Source of the DNA: WHTK01 sp965197795
GTDB lineage: Bacteria; Chloroflexota; Dehalococcoidia; DSTF01; WHTK01
Assembly: GCA_965197795.1 (NCBI GenBank)
Contig: OZ240228.1
Coordinates: 124,001-188,000, forward strand
DNA: 64,000 nucleotides
Direction: 5' to 3'
Each line of letters begins with the position of its first letter. Positions within the stretch are counted from its first letter, which is position 1. The notes under the pieces were generated by a model. The model made no database searches. It was not told the DNA's origin and saw only the letters and a list, made by a program, of their open reading frames with translations. Position numbers and translations under genes: made by a program. This document shows, piece by piece, positions 40,422 through 49,362 of this stretch.

Positions 40422-41629
40422 TTGGCCCTGCTGCTGGCCGCCCTGGTCATGACTTGCTGTGCGGCGCTGGTGTCTCTGCTGGCGTGGGTCGACACGCGCG
40501 CCCGTCTGGCGTTCTCCGCCGGCCTGCTGTTTGGCCTTGTCGCGTTGGTATTCGTCGTCGTGGGCTTCAGTATTCGCGAGTCCGACGAGGACGCTTCGCC
40601 GCTCGTCGCGGAGCCGCCGACGCCGGCTCCACCCGCCGTGACCGCGGGCGACAAGTTCGTCATCGAGGCTGCGAGCGAACCCGGCGCTTTTGCGCTGCCC
40701 ACGTCGTTCACGTTTGACGAGGCGGGCGATCTCTACGTCGGCTTCGAGGCCGGCATACGCAGGGTACGCGATCTGGACGACGACGGCTTCTTCGAGGACG
40801 TGCAGCACTTCGGCCACGAGAGCGGCTGGGTCTTCGGCCTCGACTTTCATGAAGGTTCGCTGTACGCCGCGATCGATGGCAGCATGGTGCGCCTCACGGA
40901 CCAGGACGGGGACGGCGCGGCGACGAGCAGACGACGCTGCTTACGGGCCTGCCACGACAACATTTCGGCGGGCACTCCAACAACGGACTGATCGTCACGC
41001 CGGAAGGCTTGATTTACATGACGGTCGGCGGCACCTCGGACCACGGCCCGGAGCTAGAGCCCTTCGGCGGGACGATCCTGACGATTCCGATAACAGGCGG
41101 TAGGGCCGAGCTGCACGCCTCGGGCTTCCGCAACCCCTACGATATCGCCTTCTGCCCCGATGGTCGCCTCTATGCCACCGACAACGGCCCCAATAACATC
41201 GCCGACGGCGTTGACGTGTCGGCGCCGGACGCAGTGAATCTGGTGCTGCCGGGCCGCGATTACGGCTACCCGAATTACTTCGGCCCGCAGAGTCCTTCGC
41301 TCGGCAGCGAATCGCCGGTCGCTCTGCTGCCCGAGCGCGCCGGCGTTACCGACTTCATCTGCCATGACGGCTCGGGATTGCCCGAAGGCTACGCCGGCGA
41401 CCTCTTCGTCACGCTGTGGGGCACCTTCGTCGCGCCCGTCGAGACGGGCCGCCGGGTGATGCGTGTCGAGCTCTCGGAGGCGGCGGACGGCAACGTATCG
41501 GGCGTGACGACGGAGTTCGTGGCCGGCTTCGGCAATCCGATCGACATCCTGCAGGAGCCCGACGGCAGCATGCTTGTGCTCGACTTCGGGCTCGGGCAGA
41601 TCTTCAGAATTCGCTACGTGGGCCAGTAG
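40422..41629 (+). pseudogene. PQQ-dependent sugar dehydrogenase-like (sorbosone dehydrogenase) protein, frameshifted (copy A)
   Basis: About 400 residues if whole. TTG 40422 has GGAG 7 nt upstream. Two membrane segments open it (LLLAALVMTCCAALVSLLAW and GLLFGLVALVFVVVGFSI), then a six-bladed propeller: ALPTSFTFDEAGDLYVGFEA, VRDLDDDGFFEDV. At 40920-40921 one base is missing; the next frame reads DEQTTLLTGLPRQHFGGHSN, then NGLIVTPEGLIYMTVGGTSD, ASGFRNPYDIAFCPDGRLY and TDNGPNN. The propeller signature xxGxRNPxDxAF is intact. Real substrates of these membrane-tethered relatives are mostly unknown. It is convergent with the GtrA gene (4 bp between stops). Confidence 0.82.
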
Positions 41630-41633
41630 CTCG

Positions 41634-42134
41634 TCAGGCGGTTCGGCTGGGGCGGAAGGCGAAGCGTTCGAGCGAAACGAACTTGCTCGCGGTAGAGCTG
41701 GCGATACCGATCATCACCGCGATTAGGGCGGGCAGGAAGAGATGCGCCAGGACGAAGACGCCGAGGTTCACCGCGAGCGAAAGCGCGATGCAGCCGTGGA
41801 AGGCAGCCCATCGCTGGGCGAAGGCGCGGCTGGCGAGCTTCACCGGCAGATCGGCCCAGACGAGGAGCTGGTTCCCTGCGAAGTTGAACTGCACCGCGAT
41901 GGCAAGCGCGATGGCGTTGGCGATCACCACCGTCAATCCCGCGGCCTCGAAGCCGGCAAAGCAGATCATCTGCACGCCGAACGTCACGAGGCCGACGATC
42001 CCGAAGCGTATGGGGCGCGCAACGCCGCCGGAGCCAAGCATTTCCCTCGCCTGAGTCAGGTCAGCGATGCCGAACGCCACCATCAAGGCGTTCCAGCGCG
42101 AGCGAACGAAAGGGAGGTTTCGTGAGTCTGACAA
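41634..42134 (-). CDS. GtrA-family membrane protein
   Basis: A 166-residue inner-membrane protein of the GtrA family, which is thought to move polyprenyl-linked sugars or help glycosyltransferases. Four membrane segments: RFGIVGLVTFGVQMICFAGF, VVIANAIALAIAVQFNFAGN, CIALSLAVNLGVFVLAHLFL and LIAVMIGIASSTASKFVSLE, with the family mark FNFxxNxxLVW. A -10-like TATACT lies at 42149-42144, just before the ATG. It is divergent from PQQ dehydrogenase copy B and is not next to a glycosyltransferase gene. Confidence 0.85.
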   Translation of the reverse strand: MSDSRNLPFVRSRWNALMVAFGIADLTQAREMLGSGGVARPIRFGIVGLVTFGVQMICFAGFEAAGLTVVIANAIALAIAVQFNFAGNQLLVWADLPVKLASRAFAQRWAAFHGCIALSLAVNLGVFVLAHLFLPALIAVMIGIASSTASKFVSLERFAFRPSRTA

Positions 42135-42201
42135 GCTTTCACCAGTATAGCGATCGAGCCGGCATGTCCCGACAGCGCAGCCACGTGCTAGCCTGCCGTC
42201 C

Positions 42202-43359
42202 GTGAGGCCAGCCCTTTACTTCACAGCCGTCCTCGTACTGGCCCTTGCCGTCGCCTGTTGCGGCGAATCGCGGCGCGCGGTTAACAACGACATCGTCCCG
42301 GTCGATCTGCCGTTCGAACTGGAACCGGCGTTCGCGGGCCGAGCCTTGGACTTTGACCGCCCTCTGGAGGTTGGGGCTTACCCGGGTGGTCGTATGTTCG
42401 TCGCGCAGCAGCCGGGCAGCGTCCTCCTGCTCAGCCCGGGTGGCTCCGAAGCCGAGACCTTGCTAGACATAACTGATCGAGTCGAGGCGCAGTTCGGCGC
42501 GGGACTGCTCTCCGTCACGCTCGACCCCGGTTTCGAGTAGAACGGCTACGTCTGGGCCTACTACTACGCCGACAGTCCCGCGCGCAGCATCCTGGCCCGC
42601 TACGAGCTTCGGGACGACGTGGCCGATGCGGCCTCTGAGCTGATAGTCCTGACGCTGCCGCAGCCGGGCGCGAACCAGAACGGCGGCTCAGTCCGATTCG
42701 GGCCGCGCGACGGCATGCTCTATCTAACGCTAGGCGACGGCAGCGCCTCGTTCGACCCGTCCGAGAACGGGCAGGACCCCTCGACGCTGCTGGGCGCGAT
42801 CCTGCGCATCGACGTGAGCGAGTCGACGCTGGAACAGCCTTATGTGGTACCGAAGGACAATTCGTTCGCCGGCCGCGACGGCTTCGCCCCGGAGATCTGG
42901 GTCTGGGGTCTGCGTAACCCCTGGCGCGCCGCGTTCGACCCCGAGACGGGCATGCTTTGGGGCGGCGACGTCATGGCCGACGCCGGGGAGGAGGTCAACG
43001 TGTTCTCGCGCGGCAGGAACTACGGTTGGGACGACCAGCAGGGCTTCGACTGCCTGGTGCGCGCCGGCTGCCGCGGCTTCGAGGACCCGGTGGCGGCATA
43101 TGACCACGAAGATAGCCGCTGCGCCGTCATCCGCGGGCTGGTCTATCGTGGTGCGGCGATCCCCGAGCTCCAGGGCCTGTATCTCTTCGCCGACTTCTGC
43201 ACCGGTGACCTGATGGCGCTGGACGCCGAAAGGCCTGACGCGATCAGACTATTGGGCCGCGTCGAGGGTGGCTTGGTTACGTCCTTCGGGCTGGATGGGG
43301 CGGGCGAGGTGTACGTGACGAGTCTTGAGACCGGGGTGTGGAAGCTGGTGCCGCGCTAA
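42202..43359 (+). pseudogene. PQQ-dependent sugar dehydrogenase-like lipoprotein with an internal TAG (copy B)
   Basis: About 385 residues if whole. The signal peptide ends in AVACCGESRR, a lipobox-like site. The N-terminal blade reads DFDRPLEVGAYPGGRMFVAQ, then LLSVTLDPGFE. TAG at 42538-42540 (codon 113) interrupts, and the same frame goes on NGYVWAYYYADSPARSILAR, then GGSVRFGPRDGMLYLTLGDG, EIWVWGLRNPWRAAFDPETG and WGGDVMADAGEEVNVFSRGR, a full glucose/sorbosone dehydrogenase propeller. No base is gained or lost, so this is a point nonsense mutation or a base-call error. Its TAA overlaps the convergent zwf stop (CTAA). Confidence 0.83.
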
Positions 43360-44762
43360 GCCAGGTGCCAGCGCTGTGGCGAGACGAGCTCGTCGGCCTC
43401 GAACGGACCCCACGAGCCGGCCTCGTAGAAGCTGAGTGGCGGCGGGTTGTCCAGCGCCGGCTGGACGATCTCCCAGGCGCGCTCGACGCTGTCCGAGCGC
43501 ACGAAAAGGGTGCGGTCGCCCTCGATTGCGTCGCGGATCAGCCGCTCGTAAGCCTCCGCCGGCTCGGCGCTGAAGGCCGACTCGTAGCTGAAGTTCATCG
43601 AGACCTGCTTCACGTTGATCTCCTGTCCGGGCACTTTGGCCAGGAAGGAGAACGTGATCTCCTCATCGGGTTGGATGTCCAGCGTCAGCGTATTGGGCGA
43701 GACGTGCTCCACCGGCGTTGCTTCGAAGTAGCTGCGCGGTACGGACCTGAACGCTATCTCGATCTCCGTGGCGCGATAGGGCAGGCGTTTGCCGGTGCGT
43801 AGGTAGATCGGCACGCCGGCCCAGCGCCAGTTCTCGATTTCCACCTTTATGGCGGTGAAGGTTTCGATGTCGGAGTCGGACGGGACGCTCTCTTCGTCGC
43901 GATAGCCTGGAACCTCGCGGTCGTCGATCTTGCCGCGCAGATACTGCCCGCGCACGATGTTGGCCGGATCGAAGGGCTGAACCGCCCGCAGAAGCTTCAC
44001 CTTCTCGTCGCGGATCGCCTCGGCGTCGAAGGAGCCGGGCGGCTCCATGGTCAGAAGCGAGAGCACCTGCAGCAGGTGGTTCTGCACAACGTCGCGCAGG
44101 GCGCCGACCTCCTCGTAGAAGGCGCCGCGGCCATCGATTCCGGCCGACTCGGCGACCGTGATCTCGATGTGGTCGATCGCGTCTCGGTTCCAGACACGCT
44201 CGAAGACCGCGTTGCCGAATCGAAAGACCAGGATGTTCTGCACCGTTTCCTTGCCCAGGTAGTGATCGATGCGGAAGATCTGCGACTCGTTCAGCACCTG
44301 GCGTAGCTCGATATCCAGGGCGCAGGCGGAGGCCAGATCGCGCCCGAACGGCTTCTCGATCAGCAGCCGCGTGCCCTCGGTCAGGCCCTCTTCGGCCAGG
44401 GAGCGGGTGGTGGCGCCAAAGGCGCCCGGCGGGATCGCCAGGTAGACGAGACGCTCCGGTTCGTGAAGTTCGCGCCGCAGGCGGGCGAAGCCATCCGCGT
44501 CGGACCGCAAGAAGCGCAGGCGCGGCGCCAGTCTGGCCCAGGTACCGTCGTCCCACGGCATGCGAGCGCCTTGGCGGGCCGATTCCTCGGCCAGGCCACG
44601 GAACGCTTCGTCGCTCAGCGAGCTGCGCGCCAGTCCCACGATGCTGCCGCGCCGCGGCAGTAGACCCTCGGACTCCAGGTCGTAGAGCGCCGGCAGCAGC
44701 TTGAGCTTTGCGAGGTTGCCCGTCGCGCCAACGATGACGATATCGAGGTTTTCGACCGTCAT
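43356..44762 (-). CDS. zwf: Glucose-6-phosphate 1-dehydrogenase
   Basis: A 468-residue enzyme of the oxidative pentose phosphate pathway, glucose-6-phosphate to 6-phosphogluconolactone. NAD(P) loop: VGATGNLAKLKLLPALYDL (the usual GASGDL varies to GATGNL). Active-site signature: RIDHYLGKETVQNI with catalytic His further on, and NRDAIDHIEITVAESAGIDG. The C-terminal RWAGVPIYLRTGKRLP is typical. It overlaps gnd by 4 bp and is the last gene of the pgi, gnd, zwf operon. No lactonase gene (pgl) is in the window. Confidence 0.95.
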   Translation of the reverse strand: MTVENLDIVIVGATGNLAKLKLLPALYDLESEGLLPRRGSIVGLARSSLSDEAFRGLAEESARQGARMPWDDGTWARLAPRLRFLRSDADGFARLRRELHEPERLVYLAIPPGAFGATTRSLAEEGLTEGTRLLIEKPFGRDLASACALDIELRQVLNESQIFRIDHYLGKETVQNILVFRFGNAVFERVWNRDAIDHIEITVAESAGIDGRGAFYEEVGALRDVVQNHLLQVLSLLTMEPPGSFDAEAIRDEKVKLLRAVQPFDPANIVRGQYLRGKIDDREVPGYRDEESVPSDSDIETFTAIKVEIENWRWAGVPIYLRTGKRLPYRATEIEIAFRSVPRSYFEATPVEHVSPNTLTLDIQPDEEITFSFLAKVPGQEINVKQVSMNFSYESAFSAEPAEAYERLIRDAIEGDRTLFVRSDSVERAWEIVQPALDNPPPLSFYEAGSWGPFEADELVSPQRWHLA

Positions 44763-45637
44763 CGTTCTCTGACGGCGTGCCCGCCGAACTGGTTGCGCAG
44801 CGCGGCCAGCAGCCGTCCTCCGAAGGGCTGCTCCTGCCGGGAGCGGAAGCGCGCCTGCAGCGCCGACGAGATCACCGGCGCCGGCACGGCCAATTCGATC
44901 GATTCCTGAACCGTCCAGCGACCCTCTCCGGAGTCGTCGACGTAGGCCTCCAGCTTCTCCAGATCGGGGTCCTCCTGTAGCGCCTGCGCGCCGAGGTCGA
45001 GCAGCCAGGAGCGCACGACGCTGCCGCTGCGCCAGACCTCGGCAACCTGATGCAGATCGAGGGCGAACTCCTTCTTCGCCGCCATGAGTTCGAAGCCTTC
45101 GGCGTAGGCCTGCATCAGCCCGTACTCGATGCCGTTGTGCACCATCTTGACGAAGTGGCCGGCGCCCGATGGGCCCATGTAGCCGTAGCCGGACTCGGGC
45201 GACGGCGCCAGTGACTTGAGCAGCGGTTCGATCTGGTTGTAGGCGGCGCGGTCGCCTCCAGCCATGAGGCTGAAGCCCTCCGCCAGGCCCCAGATGCCGC
45301 CGCTGGTGCCGACGTCGACGAGGTTGATGCCCTTCGGTTTGAACTGCGCCGCGATGCGCAGGCTGTCTTTGTAGTAGGAGTTGCCGCCGTCGATGATGAT
45401 GTCGCCGACGCTCATCAGCGACGCGAGCTCCTCGACCGTGGCAAAAGTGGCGCCGCCGGCCGGCACCATGACCCAGACGACGTGCGGCGAAGGCAGCCCG
45501 CGAACCAGCTCATCGAGCGAGGCGACCTGAGAGATCGCCGGGTTCTGGTCGAAGCCGACGACCTCATGGCCATCGCGCCGTAGGCGCTCGGCGATGCCGG
45601 CGCCCATGCGTCCCAGTCCGACCAAGCCAATCTTCAT
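44759..45637 (-). CDS. gnd: 6-phosphogluconate dehydrogenase, decarboxylating (short GndA-type)
   Basis: A 292-residue enzyme that converts 6-phosphogluconate to ribulose 5-phosphate and CO2. It is the short form (about 300 residues, often NAD-dependent), not the 470-residue form. Nucleotide loop GLVGLGRMGAGIAERL; substrate loops DGGNSYYKDS and DVGTSGGIWGLAEGFSLMAG; catalytic Lys in FVKMVHNGIEYGLMQAYAEG. It lies 4 bp after pgi and overlaps zwf by 4 bp, so the pathway genes are coupled. Confidence 0.93.
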   Translation of the reverse strand: MKIGLVGLGRMGAGIAERLRRDGHEVVGFDQNPAISQVASLDELVRGLPSPHVVWVMVPAGGATFATVEELASLMSVGDIIIDGGNSYYKDSLRIAAQFKPKGINLVDVGTSGGIWGLAEGFSLMAGGDRAAYNQIEPLLKSLAPSPESGYGYMGPSGAGHFVKMVHNGIEYGLMQAYAEGFELMAAKKEFALDLHQVAEVWRSGSVVRSWLLDLGAQALQEDPDLEKLEAYVDDSGEGRWTVQESIELAVPAPVISSALQARFRSRQEQPFGGRLLAALRNQFGGHAVRER

Positions 45638-45641
45638 ATCG

Positions 45642-47222
45642 CTAATCTCCCAGCGTTCCGGCCAGTGCCTCTATCGCTTCGCCGCGGTCCGGCGTCAAGT
45701 GGACGTGGGCGACGCGGCGCCCCGACGAGAGCAGCGACTGCAGGTCGCCGAGGGCCTGCGCCTGATGCAGCCGTCCGAAGCTAAACGGTTGGCCCGGTAT
45801 GAGCGCGTCGTCCGATGGATCGTCGGTCAGCAGCAAGAACACGCCGTTGTTGGCGCCACCCTTGTGCAGCTGGCCGGTGGAGTGCAGGTAGCGAGGGCCA
45901 AACCCCAGCGTCGTTGCGACCTTGTAGCGCCTCTGCAGTTGGCGGCGCAGCGCCGTCAACCGCGTCTCGTTCGCCTGATTGCGGGGCAGGTAGGCGAGCA
46001 GCGCGATGTAATCGCCGGGCGACGCTCCGGCCAGGACATCTCGCAACGGCGGCGTCTTCTCGGCCTCGGTGATGCCGGCTTCGAGGATGTGCGACGTGGC
46101 GTCTTTGGCGGACTGCACGTTCGGCTGATCGAAGGCGTTGATGCCCAGCCGCTGCCCGGCGACGGCGGTGGCGAACTCCCAGCGGAAGAACTCGGCGCCG
46201 AGCTGCTGCTTGCCGGTGTAATCGAGCCGTATGACGGGGTGGCCGGCCGCCTCAAGAGGCTCAGCATTGGGGTGTGGGCCGAGGACGACGAACGTGCGGT
46301 CGTCACCATATTCGCCGGACGGCGCTGCCGGCTCGCCGACGATGGGGACGATGCCCTTGCCGAGCTTGCCGGTCGACTCCGCGAGCAGCTGCTCGACCCA
46401 GTCGCTGAAGGACGCCATCTCGTCGGGTAGACAGAGCGTCAGCTTGTCGCGCCCGGCCAACGCGGCCTCACCGATCGCTGTACCGAGCAGCGCGCCGGGA
46501 TTCTGGTCCGGTATCTCGGCACGGCAGGCGTCGGCCATGGCGATCGCTTGCGACAGCATCTCTTCGATGTCGACGCCGATCAGCGCGCCGGGCACCAGGC
46601 CGAAGAACGAGAGCGCCGAGTAGCGCCCGCCGATGTCGGGCCGGTTGACGAAGACCCGCCGGAACCCCCGCTCCTGGCCCAACCGCTGCAGGATCGAACC
46701 CGGGTCCGTGGTCGCGATGAAGTGCTCGCCGTGCGGAGCCAAGCGCCAGAAGTACTCGAATTGAGAGAGCGTCTCGATGGTCGAGCCGGACTTGCTCGAC
46801 ACGATGAATAGAGTGTGCTCCAGGTCGAGTCGTTGCTGCAGCTCCAGCACCGCATCCGGGTGCGTGGAATCGATGATTTCGAGCTGCAGCATGCCGGGCT
46901 TCGTCCCGAAGGTGCGCTGCATGACCTCGGGCGCGAGGCTGGAGCCGCCCATGCCGAACAGCACGGCTCGCCGGTAGCCGGCTGAGGCGACTTCTGCCGC
47001 AAAGCGGCGCAGATCGTCGACCTCGTCGCGCATGGTCGACGCGACGTCGAGCCAGCCGAGGCGGTTGGGCTCGGTGATCTCGGTTGGGTCGTCGCTCCAG
47101 AGCCGGTAGTCGCCGCTCCAGATGCGGCCGATTACGCCGTCGCGCGCCAGTTCGGCCATCGCCTGCTCAACTCGGTGCGTCAAAGGCCCGGCGTTGATTC
47201 TGCCCTGCTGTGTGCCCGCCAT
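45642..47222 (-). CDS. pgi: Glucose-6-phosphate isomerase (Pgi part of the transaldolase-Pgi family)
   Basis: A 526-residue isomerase of glucose 6-phosphate and fructose 6-phosphate. Sugar-isomerase motifs: YRRAVLFGMGGSSLAPEVMQ and LFIVSSKSGSTIETLSQFEY (SIS domain), then GIVPIVGEP and the RWEFATAVAGQRLGINAFDQ region with the catalytic His-Gln area. It resembles the C-terminal part of the bifunctional transaldolase-isomerase proteins of Chloroflexota and Actinobacteria, here without the transaldolase part. It is the first gene of the pgi, gnd, zwf operon. The 70 bp to the divergent GH15 gene must hold both promoters. Confidence 0.9.
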   Translation of the reverse strand: MAGTQQGRINAGPLTHRVEQAMAELARDGVIGRIWSGDYRLWSDDPTEITEPNRLGWLDVASTMRDEVDDLRRFAAEVASAGYRRAVLFGMGGSSLAPEVMQRTFGTKPGMLQLEIIDSTHPDAVLELQQRLDLEHTLFIVSSKSGSTIETLSQFEYFWRLAPHGEHFIATTDPGSILQRLGQERGFRRVFVNRPDIGGRYSALSFFGLVPGALIGVDIEEMLSQAIAMADACRAEIPDQNPGALLGTAIGEAALAGRDKLTLCLPDEMASFSDWVEQLLAESTGKLGKGIVPIVGEPAAPSGEYGDDRTFVVLGPHPNAEPLEAAGHPVIRLDYTGKQQLGAEFFRWEFATAVAGQRLGINAFDQPNVQSAKDATSHILEAGITEAEKTPPLRDVLAGASPGDYIALLAYLPRNQANETRLTALRRQLQRRYKVATTLGFGPRYLHSTGQLHKGGANNGVFLLLTDDPSDDALIPGQPFSFGRLHQAQALGDLQSLLSSGRRVAHVHLTPDRGEAIEALAGTLGD

Positions 47223-47292
47223 ATCCCCCAGTGTAGCCGCTGGAACTCACCTGCGCCTTTCGGATATGCCGTGCGTGCCGCATCATGGCTGC

Positions 47293-49137
47293 ATGGCAGT
47301 GAGCAACACGGACGTCTACCCGCAGATCGGTGATTACGGCCTGATCGGTGACATGCACTCCTGTGCTCTGGTCTCGAAGCAAGGCTCGATCGATTGGGCT
47401 TGCTTCCCACGCTTTGACAGTCCGTCGGTTTTCGGCCGCCTCCTGGACTGGCAGAAGGGCGGCTTCTTCTCGCTTGCGCCAAAGGGCATCTACGCGGTGA
47501 CGCGACGCTATCGCCCCAATACGAACGTGCTCGAGACGACGTTCGAGACGGATCGCGGTGTTGCAGTCCTGACGGACTTCATGCCCATAACCCACGAGAC
47601 GCATCGCACGGGCATGCCGCAGGTCAGCCAGCAGCGCCAGATTGTGCGCGAGCTGCGGTGCGAAAGCGGCAGCGTCGAATTCGAGATGGTCTGCGAGCCA
47701 CGTTTCGACTACGGCTCGATCATCCCGCACGCGGACTTGCTAACGCCTCACCTTGGGCTGGCGCATGGCGGCAGTGACTGCGTTTCGTTGCAGTACAGCG
47801 GCAGCATGCACGTGCGAAACGACGGCCTCGCGGCCGAAGGCACGCTGCGCCAGGGCGAGCACGTCAGCGCCTGCATTCGCTACGAGCCGGGCCAACCGCA
47901 CGACCTCGGGGAGGTCGGTGAGCTCGAAGTCGTCAAGCTGTTGGAGCAGACCGTCGCGTACTGGACCAACTGGACCTGGGGCTGTACGTACCAGGGTGAG
48001 TATCGCGACGACGTGATCCGCGCTGCGTTGACCTTGAAGGCGTTGACCTACGCGCCGTCGGGAGCCCTGCTAGCGGCGGCAACCACGTCATTGCCCGAGG
48101 TCATCGGCGGCGGACGCAACTGGGACTATCGCTTTACCTGGATCCGTGACGCGACGTTTGCCCTCTACGCCCTTTCCACGATTGGTTTTTACCAGGAGGC
48201 GCAGGACTTCAAGCAGTGGCTGGAGTGGAGCACGCTGGGCCGCGCCCGCGATCTGCAGATCATGTACGGCATCACTGGAGAGCGCCGTCTAACCGAGATC
48301 GAGCTGCACGACCTCGAGGGCTATCGCAAGTCGCGTCCCGTACGCATCGGCAATCGAGCGCATGACCAGTTACAGCTCGACATATACGGCGAGATCATGG
48401 ACTCGGCCCACCTGTTTCGGAAGTTCGGCGGGAACATAGACGATGCATACTGGGCCTACCTGCGGCGCGTCGTCGCCTTCGTGCTCGACCATTGGCGTGA
48501 GCCCGATGACGGAATCTGGGAGTCGCGCGGCGGCGCGCAGCACTGGGTTTACTCCAAGGTCATGTGTTGGGTGGCGCTCGATCGTGCGATCAAGGCGGCG
48601 CAGGACCTGGACTTGCCGAGCGACCTACCACGCTGGCGGGAGGCCCGGCAGACGATCCGCGACGAGATCCTCGAACGTGGGTACGACGCCGAGCGCGGCC
48701 ACTTCGTGCAGGCTTATGACTCTACGGTGCTGGACGCCAGCCTGTTGCTGCTACCGTTGGTTGGCTTCATCCCCGCCACGGACCCACGGATGCGGGCGAC
48801 GATCGAAGCGATCGAGCGCGAGCTCACGACGCCGGAGGGTCTGGTCTACCGCTACAGGGAAACCGATGACGGCCTCGGCGGCGACGAAGGAGCGTTCGTC
48901 ATTTGCTCCTTCTGGCTGTGTGACAATCTGATCTTCCTCGGACGCAAGGACGAGGCGCGTGCCCTTTTCGAGAAGCTCCGCACCTACAGCAACGACCTCG
49001 ACCTCTATAGCGAGGAACTGGACCCGAGGACGCTGTCGATGCTCGGCAACTTCCCTCAGGCTTTCACGCACCTCGGGTTGATCGGCACAGCGGTACAGCT
49101 GGAATCGGAGCTGGTTCCGAGGTATCCCGGAGCCTGA
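47293..49137 (+). CDS. Glycoside hydrolase family 15 protein (glucoamylase/trehalase-like)
   Basis: A 614-residue enzyme with an N-terminal beta-sandwich (QIGDYGLIGDMHSCALVSKQ, GSIDWACFPRFDSPSVFGRL) and an (alpha/alpha)6 barrel. Barrel motifs: PEVIGGGRNWDYRFTWIRDA, FALYALSTIGFYQEA, the general acid region GIWESRGGAQHWVYSKVMCW and the base region GGDEGAFVICSFWLCD. No signal peptide, so it acts in the cytosol on trehalose, maltooligosaccharides or similar. ATG 47293 fits the family start; a longer frame to 47122 would overlap the divergent pgi gene. There is no clear Shine-Dalgarno sequence. The link to the pentose phosphate operon is by position only. Confidence 0.92.
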   Translation: MAVSNTDVYPQIGDYGLIGDMHSCALVSKQGSIDWACFPRFDSPSVFGRLLDWQKGGFFSLAPKGIYAVTRRYRPNTNVLETTFETDRGVAVLTDFMPITHETHRTGMPQVSQQRQIVRELRCESGSVEFEMVCEPRFDYGSIIPHADLLTPHLGLAHGGSDCVSLQYSGSMHVRNDGLAAEGTLRQGEHVSACIRYEPGQPHDLGEVGELEVVKLLEQTVAYWTNWTWGCTYQGEYRDDVIRAALTLKALTYAPSGALLAAATTSLPEVIGGGRNWDYRFTWIRDATFALYALSTIGFYQEAQDFKQWLEWSTLGRARDLQIMYGITGERRLTEIELHDLEGYRKSRPVRIGNRAHDQLQLDIYGEIMDSAHLFRKFGGNIDDAYWAYLRRVVAFVLDHWREPDDGIWESRGGAQHWVYSKVMCWVALDRAIKAAQDLDLPSDLPRWREARQTIRDEILERGYDAERGHFVQAYDSTVLDASLLLLPLVGFIPATDPRMRATIEAIERELTTPEGLVYRYRETDDGLGGDEGAFVICSFWLCDNLIFLGRKDEARALFEKLRTYSNDLDLYSEELDPRTLSMLGNFPQAFTHLGLIGTAVQLESELVPRYPGA

Positions 49138-49362
49138 CGGCCTCAGCTGCGGTCATCAGGGCGTCGAGGTTTATTGCCGGCAGGGACGCCTACCGGCAGG
49201 CCCGCTGACTGCTGTGGCCGGAAGACGTTGGTGCCGAGAATCTATTCATGCGCTGGGAGTGAGATTTGTAATCGCTCCGGCGCTAACCAAACACCCGCGT
49301 CTGCGTTGTCATTCTTAGAAAAAGGGCGCAAAATCTCGTAGGCGGGGGATTCAGGAAGACGA

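Noticed and set aside
47122..47292. Longer start for the GH15 gene
   Set aside because: It would overlap the divergent pgi start and adds no family sequence; the family begins near QIGDYGLIGD.
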